Assembly (NCBI RefSeq): GCF_014138045.1
Contig: NZ_JACGXA010000001.1
Coordinates: 1,535,001-1,599,000 of the forward strand
DNA: 64,000 nucleotides
Direction: 5' to 3'
Source: Nocardioides ginsengisegetis
GTDB lineage: Bacteria > Actinomycetota > Actinomycetes > Propionibacteriales > Nocardioidaceae
Program-made: the position numbers and the translations under genes
Notes under the pieces: model-generated
Databases searched by the model: none
Seen by the model: the letters and a program-made list of their open reading frames with translations, nothing else
What the model was told of the DNA's origin: nothing
Part shown: positions 49,380-57,577 of the stretch, piece by piece
Layout of the letters: each line of letters opens with the position of its first letter
Numbering within the stretch: the stretch's first letter is position 1

Positions 49380-50678
49380 TCACAGGTCGATGCCAGGCGC
49401 CCGTGACGGTGGACGGTGCTGGATTGCCTCGCTCAGCTCGCGGCGGCTGCCGGTGGCGCCTGACGGGGTGTCGGTCTGGCGGGCCCGGGGGCGCAGCTGG
49501 TCGCGGACGAGGCGTCGGAGGTCGGCGTGGATCGGCTCGGTGATGGGCACGTAGCGCGTGCGGACGGCGTGGATCGCCTGTCCGTCGTTGTCGACGATGC
49601 GGGGGAGCCTGGTGGCCACGAAGTAGAGCCGCTCCCGGGATCCATTCTCGAAGGTGTCGGCCAGCCGCAGGTCAATCGCGTCGAACAGCGTCGAGATGTC
49701 ACGGATGGTGCGCTGGCCGAGCGTGGTGTCGCGGGGAAGTCGCTGGAGTCGGCTGATTGCGTTGGCGGCCTCCGCAACAGCCTGGTTGCCCGCGCCGACG
49801 TACCCGCCGAGGCTGCGTGCCTGGCGCTGGAGGGCCCGGTAGGTCTCTCCGCGGCGATGCCACCGAGCGGACAGTCCGGGCTCGGCACCTGTGGCTCGTG
49901 CGGCCAGCAGGGTGGAGAGCTCGCGCTGGGAGTCGAGGAGCCGCCTGAAGTTCAATGCGTTCGGGAAGCGGTTCAGGTGGATCAGCACGTTGTGCTCGGC
50001 CTGGATGACTCCGGCGATTCCCGGTCGGACGGGGCCGTCGAGGGTCGTCGCTGGCGGGCGCCAACCTCGGCGGTCGACTGTGTAGTCCTCGGCGGTGAGG
50101 AAGGCGCACGCATCGGCCGCCCGTTCGAGCCTGGTACTGCCGACCAGTGACTCCCAGCCGGGGACGTTGTCGTAGCGCCGGTCCAGCACGATCAGACCCC
50201 GGATGATCTCGGCGGTGTCCTTCACGATGGTCAGGCGTTGGTTGATGTCGAGTTGGCCGGGTGCCATGTCGCCGGCGAGATCGTGTTCGCCGAGTGCGGC
50301 GGCCCGGGCGGCGAGCCGCCAGGAGTCGACGAGGGCGAACCGGTGCGGCGTCGTGAGCTCGGCCAACGTCGGGAGCGATGCGCCGGACGCGACGAAGGTG
50401 GCCTCGAGTCGACGCCGTAGCTCGACGTCCTGGGCGGCAGCCCGGCCCCGCCGGCTCACGCCGACGTCGGGACCGGGGAAGGTCAGGGCCTGCCGGCACC
50501 ACGTGAGCACGCCATAGCGGTAGCGCTGGATGAGCCGGCCCATCTGCTCGCGCTCCGCGTCAGTGGTGGTCACGGGCACCGTGTGGATCCCGGGACCGCC
50601 GATGCGTTGCTGGATCCGGTGCTGGCGGAGCAGCGTCGACAGCTCCGTGCGGAGGGCGCCGGCGTTCTCGCCGTACAT
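49380..50678 (-). CDS. hypothetical protein of the mobile element, 432 aa
   Basis: A soluble, arginine-rich protein (432 aa) that I do not recognise. It is mostly helical by composition, without membrane segments or catalytic signature. Segments such as LVDSWRLAARAAALGEHDLAGDM and VIQAEHNVLIHLNRFPNALNFRRLLDSQREL suggest repeated helical hairpins. It lies between integrase 2 and small element genes in the same orientation as the transfer genes, so it is an element accessory protein. The start at 50678 is the first codon of the open frame. Confidence 0.7.
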   Translation of the reverse strand: MYGENAGALRTELSTLLRQHRIQQRIGGPGIHTVPVTTTDAEREQMGRLIQRYRYGVLTWCRQALTFPGPDVGVSRRGRAAAQDVELRRRLEATFVASGASLPTLAELTTPHRFALVDSWRLAARAAALGEHDLAGDMAPGQLDINQRLTIVKDTAEIIRGLIVLDRRYDNVPGWESLVGSTRLERAADACAFLTAEDYTVDRRGWRPPATTLDGPVRPGIAGVIQAEHNVLIHLNRFPNALNFRRLLDSQRELSTLLAARATGAEPGLSARWHRRGETYRALQRQARSLGGYVGAGNQAVAEAANAISRLQRLPRDTTLGQRTIRDISTLFDAIDLRLADTFENGSRERLYFVATRLPRIVDNDGQAIHAVRTRYVPITEPIHADLRRLVRDQLRPRARQTDTPSGATGSRRELSEAIQHRPPSRAPGIDL

Positions 50679-50687
50679 CGCTCGGCC

Positions 50688-50990
50688 TCATACCGGGGCG
50701 TCGAGGGCGCGAGCGTCGTCGAGCATGGCGAGCAGGAGCTCGACCTGCAGGGCGTCCACGCCGTGGTCGACGAGTTCCTCCACCGCCGACTCAGCCACCA
50801 CCTGAAGTCCGGTGCGGTCGGTGATCGCGCCGCCGACGTCGAGTGTCGGCAGCACGTCCGGGTGGATCGAGTCGAGGTAGTGCAGGGTGCGCTCGTAGGC
50901 CTGCGAGGCCTCGAGCGTGTCGGTTTGGTCGGCCAGGGCGGCCAGGTAGGCGCGCGCTTCGGCGAGGGCGACCGCGTGGGCGAGCAACAT
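50688..50990 (-). CDS. small hypothetical element protein
   Basis: A 100-aa acidic helical protein, MLLAHAVALAEARAYLAALADQTDT at the start. ATG 50990 was chosen because AAGGG lies 7 nt upstream; the frame extends further but with poor initiation. It is followed 9 bp later by the 432-aa gene and probably co-transcribed. No function can be inferred. Confidence 0.6.
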   Translation of the reverse strand: MLLAHAVALAEARAYLAALADQTDTLEASQAYERTLHYLDSIHPDVLPTLDVGGAITDRTGLQVVAESAVEELVDHGVDALQVELLLAMLDDARALDAPV

Positions 50991-51102
50991 GACGGATCCC
51001 TTCGAACGGGTGGATGCCTCAGGGTCGGGCGCGCTCGGCCGGGTGGCCGGCACGCGTGGTGGGTCCTGTGGACAGGTGCGCCACAGGCACCTCTGTGGGT
51101 CC

Positions 51103-51600
51103 TCAGCTCCGGTTGCGGCGCTTCTCGAAGTCCTCCTCGAGGAACCGGCGGAAGTCCTCGGCGCGGTCGACGACCTCGACCTCGCCGCCGACCGCCGCGG
51201 GCCGTTCACCGGGCCACGGGGTCACTCGCGTCGGCCGGTCCCGGTCCAGGCGAGCGCCATTCGTCGCGACCCACTCGCGCAGGCGCACCCGCGCCGCAGC
51301 GAAGTCCTGGTGCCAATGGTTCGGCGCGGACAGCGGAGCATCGGGGTGGTAGCTGTTCAGCCAGTGCAGGTGCAGCGCCGACAGCTCCCAGATGAGCTCG
51401 TCGTGGCGGTGCCACGACGGCGGCACGATCGTGGGCGGCAGGCCGTAGGCGACGCGAAGGAAGGTGACCCAGCGGTCGAGGTCCAGCAGCTCCGAGCGCG
51501 CCTCGTCGGCGCTCAGCAGCAACCAGTTGATCGGACTGTCGGGGATGTCCCGGCCGCCCGCCGGGAACTCACGATGGGTGGCTGGGCCGGTCAGGGACAC
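51103..51600 (-). CDS. hypothetical protein, possible DUF4913 family
   Basis: A protein of 165 aa. The pattern RWVTFLRVAYGL..WHRHDELIWELSALHLHWLN..WHQDFAAARVRLREWV, with spaced tryptophans and a conserved WHQDF centre, resembles DUF4913, a family common on actinobacterial integrative elements. Function unknown. GTG start, 6 bp after the SSB-like gene. Confidence 0.55.
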   Translation of the reverse strand: MSLTGPATHREFPAGGRDIPDSPINWLLLSADEARSELLDLDRWVTFLRVAYGLPPTIVPPSWHRHDELIWELSALHLHWLNSYHPDAPLSAPNHWHQDFAAARVRLREWVATNGARLDRDRPTRVTPWPGERPAAVGGEVEVVDRAEDFRRFLEEDFEKRRNRS

Positions 51601-51606
51601 GACGGC

Positions 51607-52017
51607 TCAAACGCCGACAGCCGGGGGAGGCGTCGCCAGGGTCGCGCCGGTGGGCGCGACGTCGCGGCGGCGGACCTCGTACCTAGTGCGTTGGGTGTCG
51701 TGGCCGATGCGCCTGGCGACGAACTCGTCCCGGATCAGCGTCGTGTCGTCGGACTCGACCTCGTACTCGTGGACGTAGCCGCTGGCCAGGAACGAGTCGC
51801 CCTTCCTGAACCTCTCGTAGGCCGAGAGCGCCGTGTCGTTGAAGATGACCAGGTCATGGAAGGTCGGGTCGAGCTTGGTGAAGGTGCCGTCGACCTCCTT
51901 GCGGTAGTGCTCGCATCCCACGCGGGCGTGGAAGCGAGGATTCCCGGTCTTGGAGAAGTGCAGGGCGGGGGCGGTGGCGATGAAGCCGGCCAAGCTCATC
52001 TGGGTGGGGATCGACAT
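51607..52017 (-). CDS. single-stranded DNA-binding protein, element-borne
   Basis: A protein of 136 aa with an OB fold of SSB type: QMSLAGFIATAPALHFSKTGNPRFHARVGCEHYR matches the first strands, and HDLVIFNDTALSAYERFRKGDSFLASGYV the distal ones. No acidic tip. It probably protects transferred single strands during conjugation. ATG 52017 has GGGAG 7 nt upstream; an open extension upstream is not SSB-like. Confidence 0.8.
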   Translation of the reverse strand: MSIPTQMSLAGFIATAPALHFSKTGNPRFHARVGCEHYRKEVDGTFTKLDPTFHDLVIFNDTALSAYERFRKGDSFLASGYVHEYEVESDDTTLIRDEFVARRIGHDTQRTRYEVRRRDVAPTGATLATPPPAVGV

Positions 52018-52226
52018 CTGGACTCCCGGTGCTGGGCGGGGCCGCGGGTAGCCACCGCTCTCGGGAGACAGGTACGCGCCACCACCCCAGTCAGCCGGTG
52101 CACGCTCGAGGAGCGGACGTTCACTGCGCGGGATCACAGGCTGGTCGGGGCCGACCAGTGCCCTGGCCTCACCCAACACACGTCACTGTTGATGGGGACG
52201 AGGCTGTGGCTTGGGCCGCCGCCTCG

Positions 52227-52526
52227 CTACTCGCCTTCGGACCCGGCCGTCAGGACGGACAGCGAGCGGGGCGTGGTCTCGAGCGCCTCGGCCATGAGCC
52301 GCGCTCGTAGGTCCTCAACGAATTCCGCCCTGGCCGAGACGGGAGGAACCGCCCGAAGAGCCGCCACCGCTTCAAGGACCTGGGCGATGTCGGGATTGAC
52401 GTCCTGATCAAAGAACCGAGTAGATCCATCAGCCTGGGTCTCGTGCCACACCCGATGGAAGCGCATCAGGTTCCTGGGAACGATGGCTCGGCACACATCG
52501 CAACTGGGATGCCTGAGGTCGACCAC
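52227..52526 (-). CDS. small protein with C2H2-type zinc-finger-like motif
   Basis: A 99-aa protein. C9-x2-C12-x11-H24-x3-H28 (CDVC...HRVWH) closely resembles a C2H2 zinc finger. The C-terminal part has ARAEFVEDLRARLMAEALE, like the short helix of anti-sigma or DUF5667-type proteins. GTG 52526 has no ribosome binding site but stands 6 nt after a TAGCCT hexamer, so translation is probably leaderless. Function unknown; a DNA-binding regulator of the element is possible. Base composition is slightly less GC-rich than the flanking host genes. Confidence 0.6.
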   Translation of the reverse strand: MVDLRHPSCDVCRAIVPRNLMRFHRVWHETQADGSTRFFDQDVNPDIAQVLEAVAALRAVPPVSARAEFVEDLRARLMAEALETTPRSLSVLTAGSEGE

Positions 52527-52538
52527 ATTCGGAGGCTA
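52527..52538 (-). promoter_or_regulatory. leaderless promoter candidate for the zinc-finger gene
   Basis: On the minus strand TAGCCT (52538-52533) is followed by six bases and then the GTG start. This spacing is typical of leaderless actinobacterial promoters (TANNNT about 7 nt before the first base). Confidence 0.45.
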
Positions 52539-52971
52539 GGTTCTGGCGCTCGAACGGCACGGCCTACCGGGGAGTAGCCCGCCCCTTGGACCTACTGATC
52601 TGGGCCACTCCGCGCCTCGCAGGTGAAGCAGGTCACAGCGGCTTCCGTTACCCACGGGTACCCATCAGCTTGATGACCGGGGGGTCACGGCGTTGCTCCG
52701 CCCTGGCCCCCTCGCTGGCCTCTGCTGCGCGCATCCTCCGAGCGCCCGGCAGGGGCCGGGGACGACTCCTGCCCGGCCACAGTGAGTGCGCCCCGTTGCG
52801 GCGGAGTGACGCACTCCTCGCGGCAGATCCGTTGGTGTCGGCGGTCAGACGTAGCTTGGGTTGGTGGCGACAGATCCTGCTGCCGTCGCATCGAGAGAAC
52901 GCTAGGGTCGGTCAAGCCGGGACCGGTTGGACCCGATACGGACCTGGGACCGACCAACGGGGGTGAGCGCG
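52539..52971. other. 433-bp intergenic region with divergent promoters and dyads
   Basis: No gene is visible here. TAGGGT at 52903-52908 is a candidate -10 for the rightward cassette. A dyad GGTCGGTC (52906-52913) and GACCGACC (52948-52955) overlaps it and could be an operator. A second dyad, GAGTGCG (52784-52790) and CGCACTC (52810-52816), lies in a GC-rich stretch that could hold a hairpin or a transfer origin, but nothing proves this. Confidence 0.4.
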
Positions 52972-54093
52972 ATGGGCACGTCGGGACCGATGCACGTCGT
53001 AGACACCAGCGGTCTTGCACGGTTCGACGCGCTTCTGTGGAAGCAGGCCAACGAGGGGCACTTGCAGCCGCTGCGCGACCTCGTTGACGCCTGTGAGGGC
53101 AAGCCGCGCGAGCACGTAGTGGTCGAGACAATCCTCGTCGAGGACTCCAACCCTTTGGACGTCATCCACCCGACGAACCTCCTGTCGTCGGCGCTGACAG
53201 TTGGTGGGGTGTCCGTGCTGCGGGTTGAGGATGACCGCGGGCCGTTTGTGCTGTCGGCGTGGCCCACGGCCTTCGAGGGGGTCTTCCACCTGATCGGTTC
53301 CATCCCGTCGACGGATCCCCGATGGGACAAGGTCGACCGATGGGTGAGCAAGGCCGCCCCACAAGTGGTGCGCTGCTTCTTGGACCACGACGACTACGTG
53401 GCCATCGGGGCTGCGCTGTCTGAGCACGACGAGGTCGAGGTCCAGCGCGCGTCCGGGCGTGTGCGGGCGGACCGATCGTCGTGGAACCGAGGCTTCCGGG
53501 CGCTGATGGGCGGCGACCTACGGCCGGACCACCGCGAGATCGTGGAGGAGGCCGAGTCGCAAGGTGTTGCCCTGCGGACCCTGCACCTGCACGTGGGCGA
53601 CGTGATGGACGTCCTGCTGCGGCGCATCGCCGGGGCCACGTTCTACCGCGGCGAGTTCGAGGTGTTCGAGAACCGCGTCCTGTCCCGCCTGGCACTCGCT
53701 GCATCGCGTCGACGCGAACTACTTTCGAACCGCGCACGGGTCGTCCACGAACCGCCCAAGCAGCCCATCGAGGTGCGGCTGGCCGCGCCGTTGTTCACCG
53801 ACCCCAAGGCGACCGGTGAGGTCATCCACATGCTGGAGGGCACCAGCGACATCTCGTTCGCAGTTGTGCACCGCAACCCATACCTGCACGTCGTCGTGAC
53901 CGACAACCGCGACGGCTCGAACTACGACCTGTTCGTCACCCAGCCCGACGCGATCGAGATTCACCCAGGCTTCCGAGCCAGCATGGGGTCACTCACACGC
54001 ATCGCCCAAGACCTGGGGACCTACTTCGAGGCGGACGACCTACGCGAGTCCGCTCCACCGAAGCCGGTGTCGATCTTCGACCTAGTCGGCTGA
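52972..54093 (+). CDS. unknown protein, first gene of a two-gene cassette
   Basis: A 373-aa soluble protein I do not recognise. The N-terminus is MHVVDTSGLARFDALLWKQANE; VVVTDNRDGSNYDLFVTQPDAIEIH lies in the C-terminal third. No transmembrane helix, P-loop, nuclease or methylase motif is visible. ATG 52972 follows GGGGGTGAG by 4-5 nt; an upstream in-frame start at 52927 lacks this. Its stop is 6 bp before the partner gene, so the two form one transcript, opposite in orientation to the surrounding transfer genes. Codon third positions are more A/T-rich than the host genes, suggesting separate acquisition. A cargo role such as defence is inferred only from context. Confidence 0.75.
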   Translation: MGTSGPMHVVDTSGLARFDALLWKQANEGHLQPLRDLVDACEGKPREHVVVETILVEDSNPLDVIHPTNLLSSALTVGGVSVLRVEDDRGPFVLSAWPTAFEGVFHLIGSIPSTDPRWDKVDRWVSKAAPQVVRCFLDHDDYVAIGAALSEHDEVEVQRASGRVRADRSSWNRGFRALMGGDLRPDHREIVEEAESQGVALRTLHLHVGDVMDVLLRRIAGATFYRGEFEVFENRVLSRLALAASRRRELLSNRARVVHEPPKQPIEVRLAAPLFTDPKATGEVIHMLEGTSDISFAVVHRNPYLHVVVTDNRDGSNYDLFVTQPDAIEIHPGFRASMGSLTRIAQDLGTYFEADDLRESAPPKPVSIFDLVG

Positions 54094-54099
54094 CAGACA

Positions 54100-55143
54100 G
54101 TGGCGGGGGCCAAGAGCGGTGCGATCGCACTGCAAGATCTGCTCGATGACTTCAACATCTACGACCAGTACGTCGATGTTGTGTGCGCCTTCGAGTGGCT
54201 GTTCACGCAGGTCACCGAGATCGCTGACACGGTTCGTCACTTCGAACGGTTCCCGAGGATCAAGGTGACCGTGGAGGACGGAAGCGAGGTCACGCTCACC
54301 CCTGACTTCACGGTCGTCTTCAAGGACGGCACTGGTCTGGTCGGCGAGATCAGCAAGTTGGCCATGCACGACAACAGCATCGACAAGGCGTGCCGACAGA
54401 TCGGGAAGTACGCCGAGTTAACGCAGCTGCCCATCGACGAGGCAGGCACGCTCGTGGAGGTCAGCGACCTTGACGTGTTGCAACTGGTGCCCAGTGATGT
54501 CGGGCTGGCCGCCGTCCAGCGCATCATCAAGGACCGCTACCTCAACGCCGATCACGACTACAACCCGCGGAAGGCGCCGGTCATCGCACAGTTCAGCCGC
54601 TCGGCGGACCGTGACGAGTACCGGTATACGCTCCAGCACCTCCCGGACCCTGCCAACGGCGTGCTGCCGGAGGCCGACGACCCGAGCACGATCGGGCACT
54701 TCCTCACCCGGGTCAACAACGTCACCGCTGATCGGTTCAACCACATCAAGGCCAGGCGGAAGTTCATGAACGACCCCATCAAGCCGCTGTACTTGGCCAC
54801 TCACCTGTGGACCGCGCACTGGCCCACCGAGTACGGCGGCGCTGGCGCTGAACCCATCGAGGTCACCCCTGCGGACATCGCTCAGACGCTGCGCGACCAG
54901 TTCGGCACGGGCCGCGCCAGCGAGGTCAAGGCGGCTCTCGCGTTGCTTGCGCGTGCCGGGCTGGCAGCCGACAACCGCGACGGCACATGGACTGTCTCCC
55001 GCGCGACGCTGCGGCTTCAGGGCGAGCGCGACATCCACCGGATCATCGCCATTAAGGCCGCCAAGAACGCCAAGCCCGTCGTGCGGGCACGTGCGACTCG
55101 CACCGCTCGCGCAGACCAGACCCAGCAGGGGATGCTCTTCTAG
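54100..55143 (+). CDS. probable PD-(D/E)xK-like nuclease with C-terminal winged helix, second cassette gene
   Basis: A 347-aa protein. Residues 60-104 resemble a restriction-endonuclease-like core: LTPDFTVVF (P68-D69), VGEISK with E83 and K86, and QIGKY (Q100-x3-Y104), a spacing seen in nucleases with a QxxxY helix. The E-x-x-K order departs from the canonical E-x-K, so activity is uncertain. Residues about 255-305 (PADIAQTLRDQFGTGRASEVKAALALLARAGLAADNRDGTWTV) look like a winged helix. It starts with GTG 6 bp after the first gene. The end is Lys/Arg-rich (KAAKNAKPVVRARATRTARAD), suited to nucleic acid binding. Possible defence effector; not proven. Confidence 0.7.
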   Translation: MAGAKSGAIALQDLLDDFNIYDQYVDVVCAFEWLFTQVTEIADTVRHFERFPRIKVTVEDGSEVTLTPDFTVVFKDGTGLVGEISKLAMHDNSIDKACRQIGKYAELTQLPIDEAGTLVEVSDLDVLQLVPSDVGLAAVQRIIKDRYLNADHDYNPRKAPVIAQFSRSADRDEYRYTLQHLPDPANGVLPEADDPSTIGHFLTRVNNVTADRFNHIKARRKFMNDPIKPLYLATHLWTAHWPTEYGGAGAEPIEVTPADIAQTLRDQFGTGRASEVKAALALLARAGLAADNRDGTWTVSRATLRLQGERDIHRIIAIKAAKNAKPVVRARATRTARADQTQQGMLF

Positions 55144-55301
55144 GTGTGGTCCTTTGGCCTTGTCGTCGCGCGGATGCGCGCTTCGCCTCTTCCGGCGTGG
55201 CCCATTCTGGGCGGAGTGGGGCGGCACCTTAATGCGTCGGAAATGCGTCCCCGAAGAGCCGTTGGTTCAGTTTCCGTCCGCTGGTCGTCGCCGCCCACTG
55301 G

Positions 55302-57065
55302 TCAACGCCGCCGGAGTCCCTCTTCGAGGCTGGCGCGACCACTTGTGAGCCTGCGTGCGTCGTCGCGTGTCGTCCAGGGTCGAAGGTCGGTAACCAGTGG
55401 AGGAGTGCTCCGAAGGAGAACCAGGCCAGTCCCGAACGGGAGGGTGCGGATCGCTTCTGGGGGCATGATCGGGAGGCGGCGCGTAGATCGCTGCCAGGAG
55501 CGCGAGCCGTCATCACCGATGGAGATCGTGTCGGTTCGCTCGTCGCGCTCGCCGATGAGCGTTGAGAGGTCGTGGAGGTCGCGAGCGGACGAGCTCCCGC
55601 CGAGGATGACCTTGACGATGGAGGCATCCCAGATTGCGCTGGCGGCGTGATCGCCCCACTTGTGGCGAGCCTGGGACAGCGATTGCAGGATCGGCATGGT
55701 GGTGATGCCAGTACCACCGCCCTCGGCCATCAGCACGGGCAACGAGGGCAGGGGCGACAGGTTGCCGATCTCGTCTAGCGCGAGGAGCACCGGCGGATCG
55801 AGTCGGGCGCCTGGCGAGGCGGCACCGAGGTGGCGCGCTGTCTCGACGAGGTCCTCGATGAACGCGGCTACGAGTGACCATGAGGCGCCAGCGCCTGCCC
55901 CGGTCGCCAAGAAGTACAGCGTGCCGTTGCCGGTCAGAAATTCGCGCGGGTCGAACTCTTCTTCGGGGCGTGGACTCACCGCGTCGAGCACCCGTGGGTC
56001 CCCGAGGCAGGACAGGGCCAGGGAGACGCCCATCCAGATCGAGTCGCGGGTGCGCGGGTCGCTGTAGATGATCGACTCCAGCGAGTCGCCCCAGCCCACT
56101 GCGGAGGACGGGTTGCTGGCGAGGATCGCGACTGCGTCGCCAGCGGCCGACGGTGACAGGGTCCAGCTGAAGAGGTCGCGCGCCGTACGCCGGTCGAGGG
56201 CGGCGGCGTGCAGGAGGGCCTGCAGCGCGGTGCGGGTCTTGCCTTCCCAGAACCCGCCGGACTCCACACCGCCGGCGGAGAGGCCCGTGGCGGACGCGAG
56301 CCCGGCGGCTCGGATCATGGCGGTGAGCGGGTCATCGCATCCCCTCACCGGGGACCAGCGCAGCCCCGCGGGCATTCCCTCGGCCAGTCGCTGGGGGTCG
56401 AACACGGCCACCGGGCCGACACGCTCCCGCGCCCGAAGAGTGGCCGTAATGTTGTCCGGTCGAGTTGCGGTGGTGATCACGGCACCGGGCGCGTCGAGGA
56501 TCGCGTTGATCACCAAGTGAAGTCCCTTGCCGGAGCGAGGAGGGCCGAGGATCAGGGTGGAGTCCTCCACGGAACTCCACACCTCGTGTCCGCGAGACCT
56601 CCCCAAGAGGTAACCGACGTCCTCGGCCCGTGGCTTGGACAGGCTGGGACGCAGACTCGTCGCTCGAGCGAGCAGGGCTCGTTTCGACGCCGTCTGGATG
56701 ACGTCGTGAGCCGTCGCCACACCCATGATGCGGCGAGGATCGCGTCGGTTGTATCTGCGGATCCGGTTGATCAACCGCCAGGCAACGCTCGCGCACCCGG
56801 CAACGAAGGTGAGCAACGCAGCCAACACTGACCAGAACACGACGGGCGACATCCCAGTAGTTCCGAAGGCGATGTCCGGGTGCGCGGGATCGACGAGGGC
56901 CCGCGTTCCGGCTGCCAACCCGCCGGAGGGTGGCTTGGTTCCGGACAACCAGGCGGCGAGTTCGCCGGCTGCCCTGAGCACAGCCGCGACGGCGCCAACG
57001 AATCCGAGGACGAGGAGCCCGAGGTTCACCAGCCCGTCATCGACGGGACCACTGCGCCGTCTCAC
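55302..57065 (-). CDS. VirD4/TraG-like type IV coupling protein
   Basis: A protein of about 587 aa. Two N-terminal membrane segments (about 12-32 and 75-95) anchor a cytoplasmic ATPase with Walker A GPPRSGKG (about 174-181), Walker B VLLALDEIGNL and a TraM-recognition-like end (TLPFGTGLVLLRSTPPLVTDLRPW). It brings the DNA substrate to the secretion channel. GTG 57065 overlaps the upstream stop (GTGA) and is preferred; an in-frame GTG at 57086 adds seven residues. The 158 bp after its stop, up to the convergent cassette, contain nothing evident. Confidence 0.9.
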   Translation of the reverse strand: MRRRSGPVDDGLVNLGLLVLGFVGAVAAVLRAAGELAAWLSGTKPPSGGLAAGTRALVDPAHPDIAFGTTGMSPVVFWSVLAALLTFVAGCASVAWRLINRIRRYNRRDPRRIMGVATAHDVIQTASKRALLARATSLRPSLSKPRAEDVGYLLGRSRGHEVWSSVEDSTLILGPPRSGKGLHLVINAILDAPGAVITTATRPDNITATLRARERVGPVAVFDPQRLAEGMPAGLRWSPVRGCDDPLTAMIRAAGLASATGLSAGGVESGGFWEGKTRTALQALLHAAALDRRTARDLFSWTLSPSAAGDAVAILASNPSSAVGWGDSLESIIYSDPRTRDSIWMGVSLALSCLGDPRVLDAVSPRPEEEFDPREFLTGNGTLYFLATGAGAGASWSLVAAFIEDLVETARHLGAASPGARLDPPVLLALDEIGNLSPLPSLPVLMAEGGGTGITTMPILQSLSQARHKWGDHAASAIWDASIVKVILGGSSSARDLHDLSTLIGERDERTDTISIGDDGSRSWQRSTRRLPIMPPEAIRTLPFGTGLVLLRSTPPLVTDLRPWTTRDDARRLTSGRASLEEGLRRR

Positions 57066-57547
57066 GCCATCTCGCAGATGATGCACCTGCCGGACGTGCG
57101 GCCGATCAGGACGACGGATCCGGCCATGCCCTGCACAGCCGCAGGGGGCAGTCGAAGTCTCGCGTGGCCGGCTGCGTCTGCTTGTCGGTGGGCGACGATG
57201 AAGGCCACTGCGATGTCCTCATCCGGCAGGAAGCCGCTCCCATCGGCGCCCGGAGTTGGTGGCGCCGTGCCATGACGCGTTGTCCCAGGTAGCACGATGT
57301 CGGTGAACTGCGAGCCGTCGGATTCGGTGACGAGCACTCGGATGGGGCCATGAGTTGTCGCGATCTCGCCGAGGAGACCTTCCAGGTCGTTGCGGCTCAC
57401 AGGACCGTCGTCGTAGGGCGACTGCTCCACCGTGACGCGTGCCGAGCCGTCGGCGCCGAAGCCGACCTCGACCTGCGGCATCACCACCGGGACCCCCGAT
57501 TCTCCTCGGGTGGCGCCGTACGTTCGGTGCATATTGCCGGCGTTCAT
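57062..57547 (-). CDS. hypothetical transfer-region protein
   Basis: A 161-aa soluble protein encoded between the VirB4-like and VirD4-like genes. VEVGFGADGSARVTVEQSPYDDGPVSRNDLEGLLGEIA at about 27-64 and VLIGRTSGRCIICEM at the end are its clearest parts. It overlaps the coupling-protein start. Its conserved place suggests a role in transfer, but the family is not recognised. Confidence 0.7.
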   Translation of the reverse strand: MNAGNMHRTYGATRGESGVPVVMPQVEVGFGADGSARVTVEQSPYDDGPVSRNDLEGLLGEIATTHGPIRVLVTESDGSQFTDIVLPGTTRHGTAPPTPGADGSGFLPDEDIAVAFIVAHRQADAAGHARLRLPPAAVQGMAGSVVLIGRTSGRCIICEMA

Positions 57548-57577
57548 GGCCTCCTCCTTTGCGGAGACAGGTGGGTG

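Noticed and set aside
55144..55301. Extra gene between the cassette and the coupling protein gene
   Set aside because: Only 158 bp, with no ribosome binding site plus start that gives a plausible protein.
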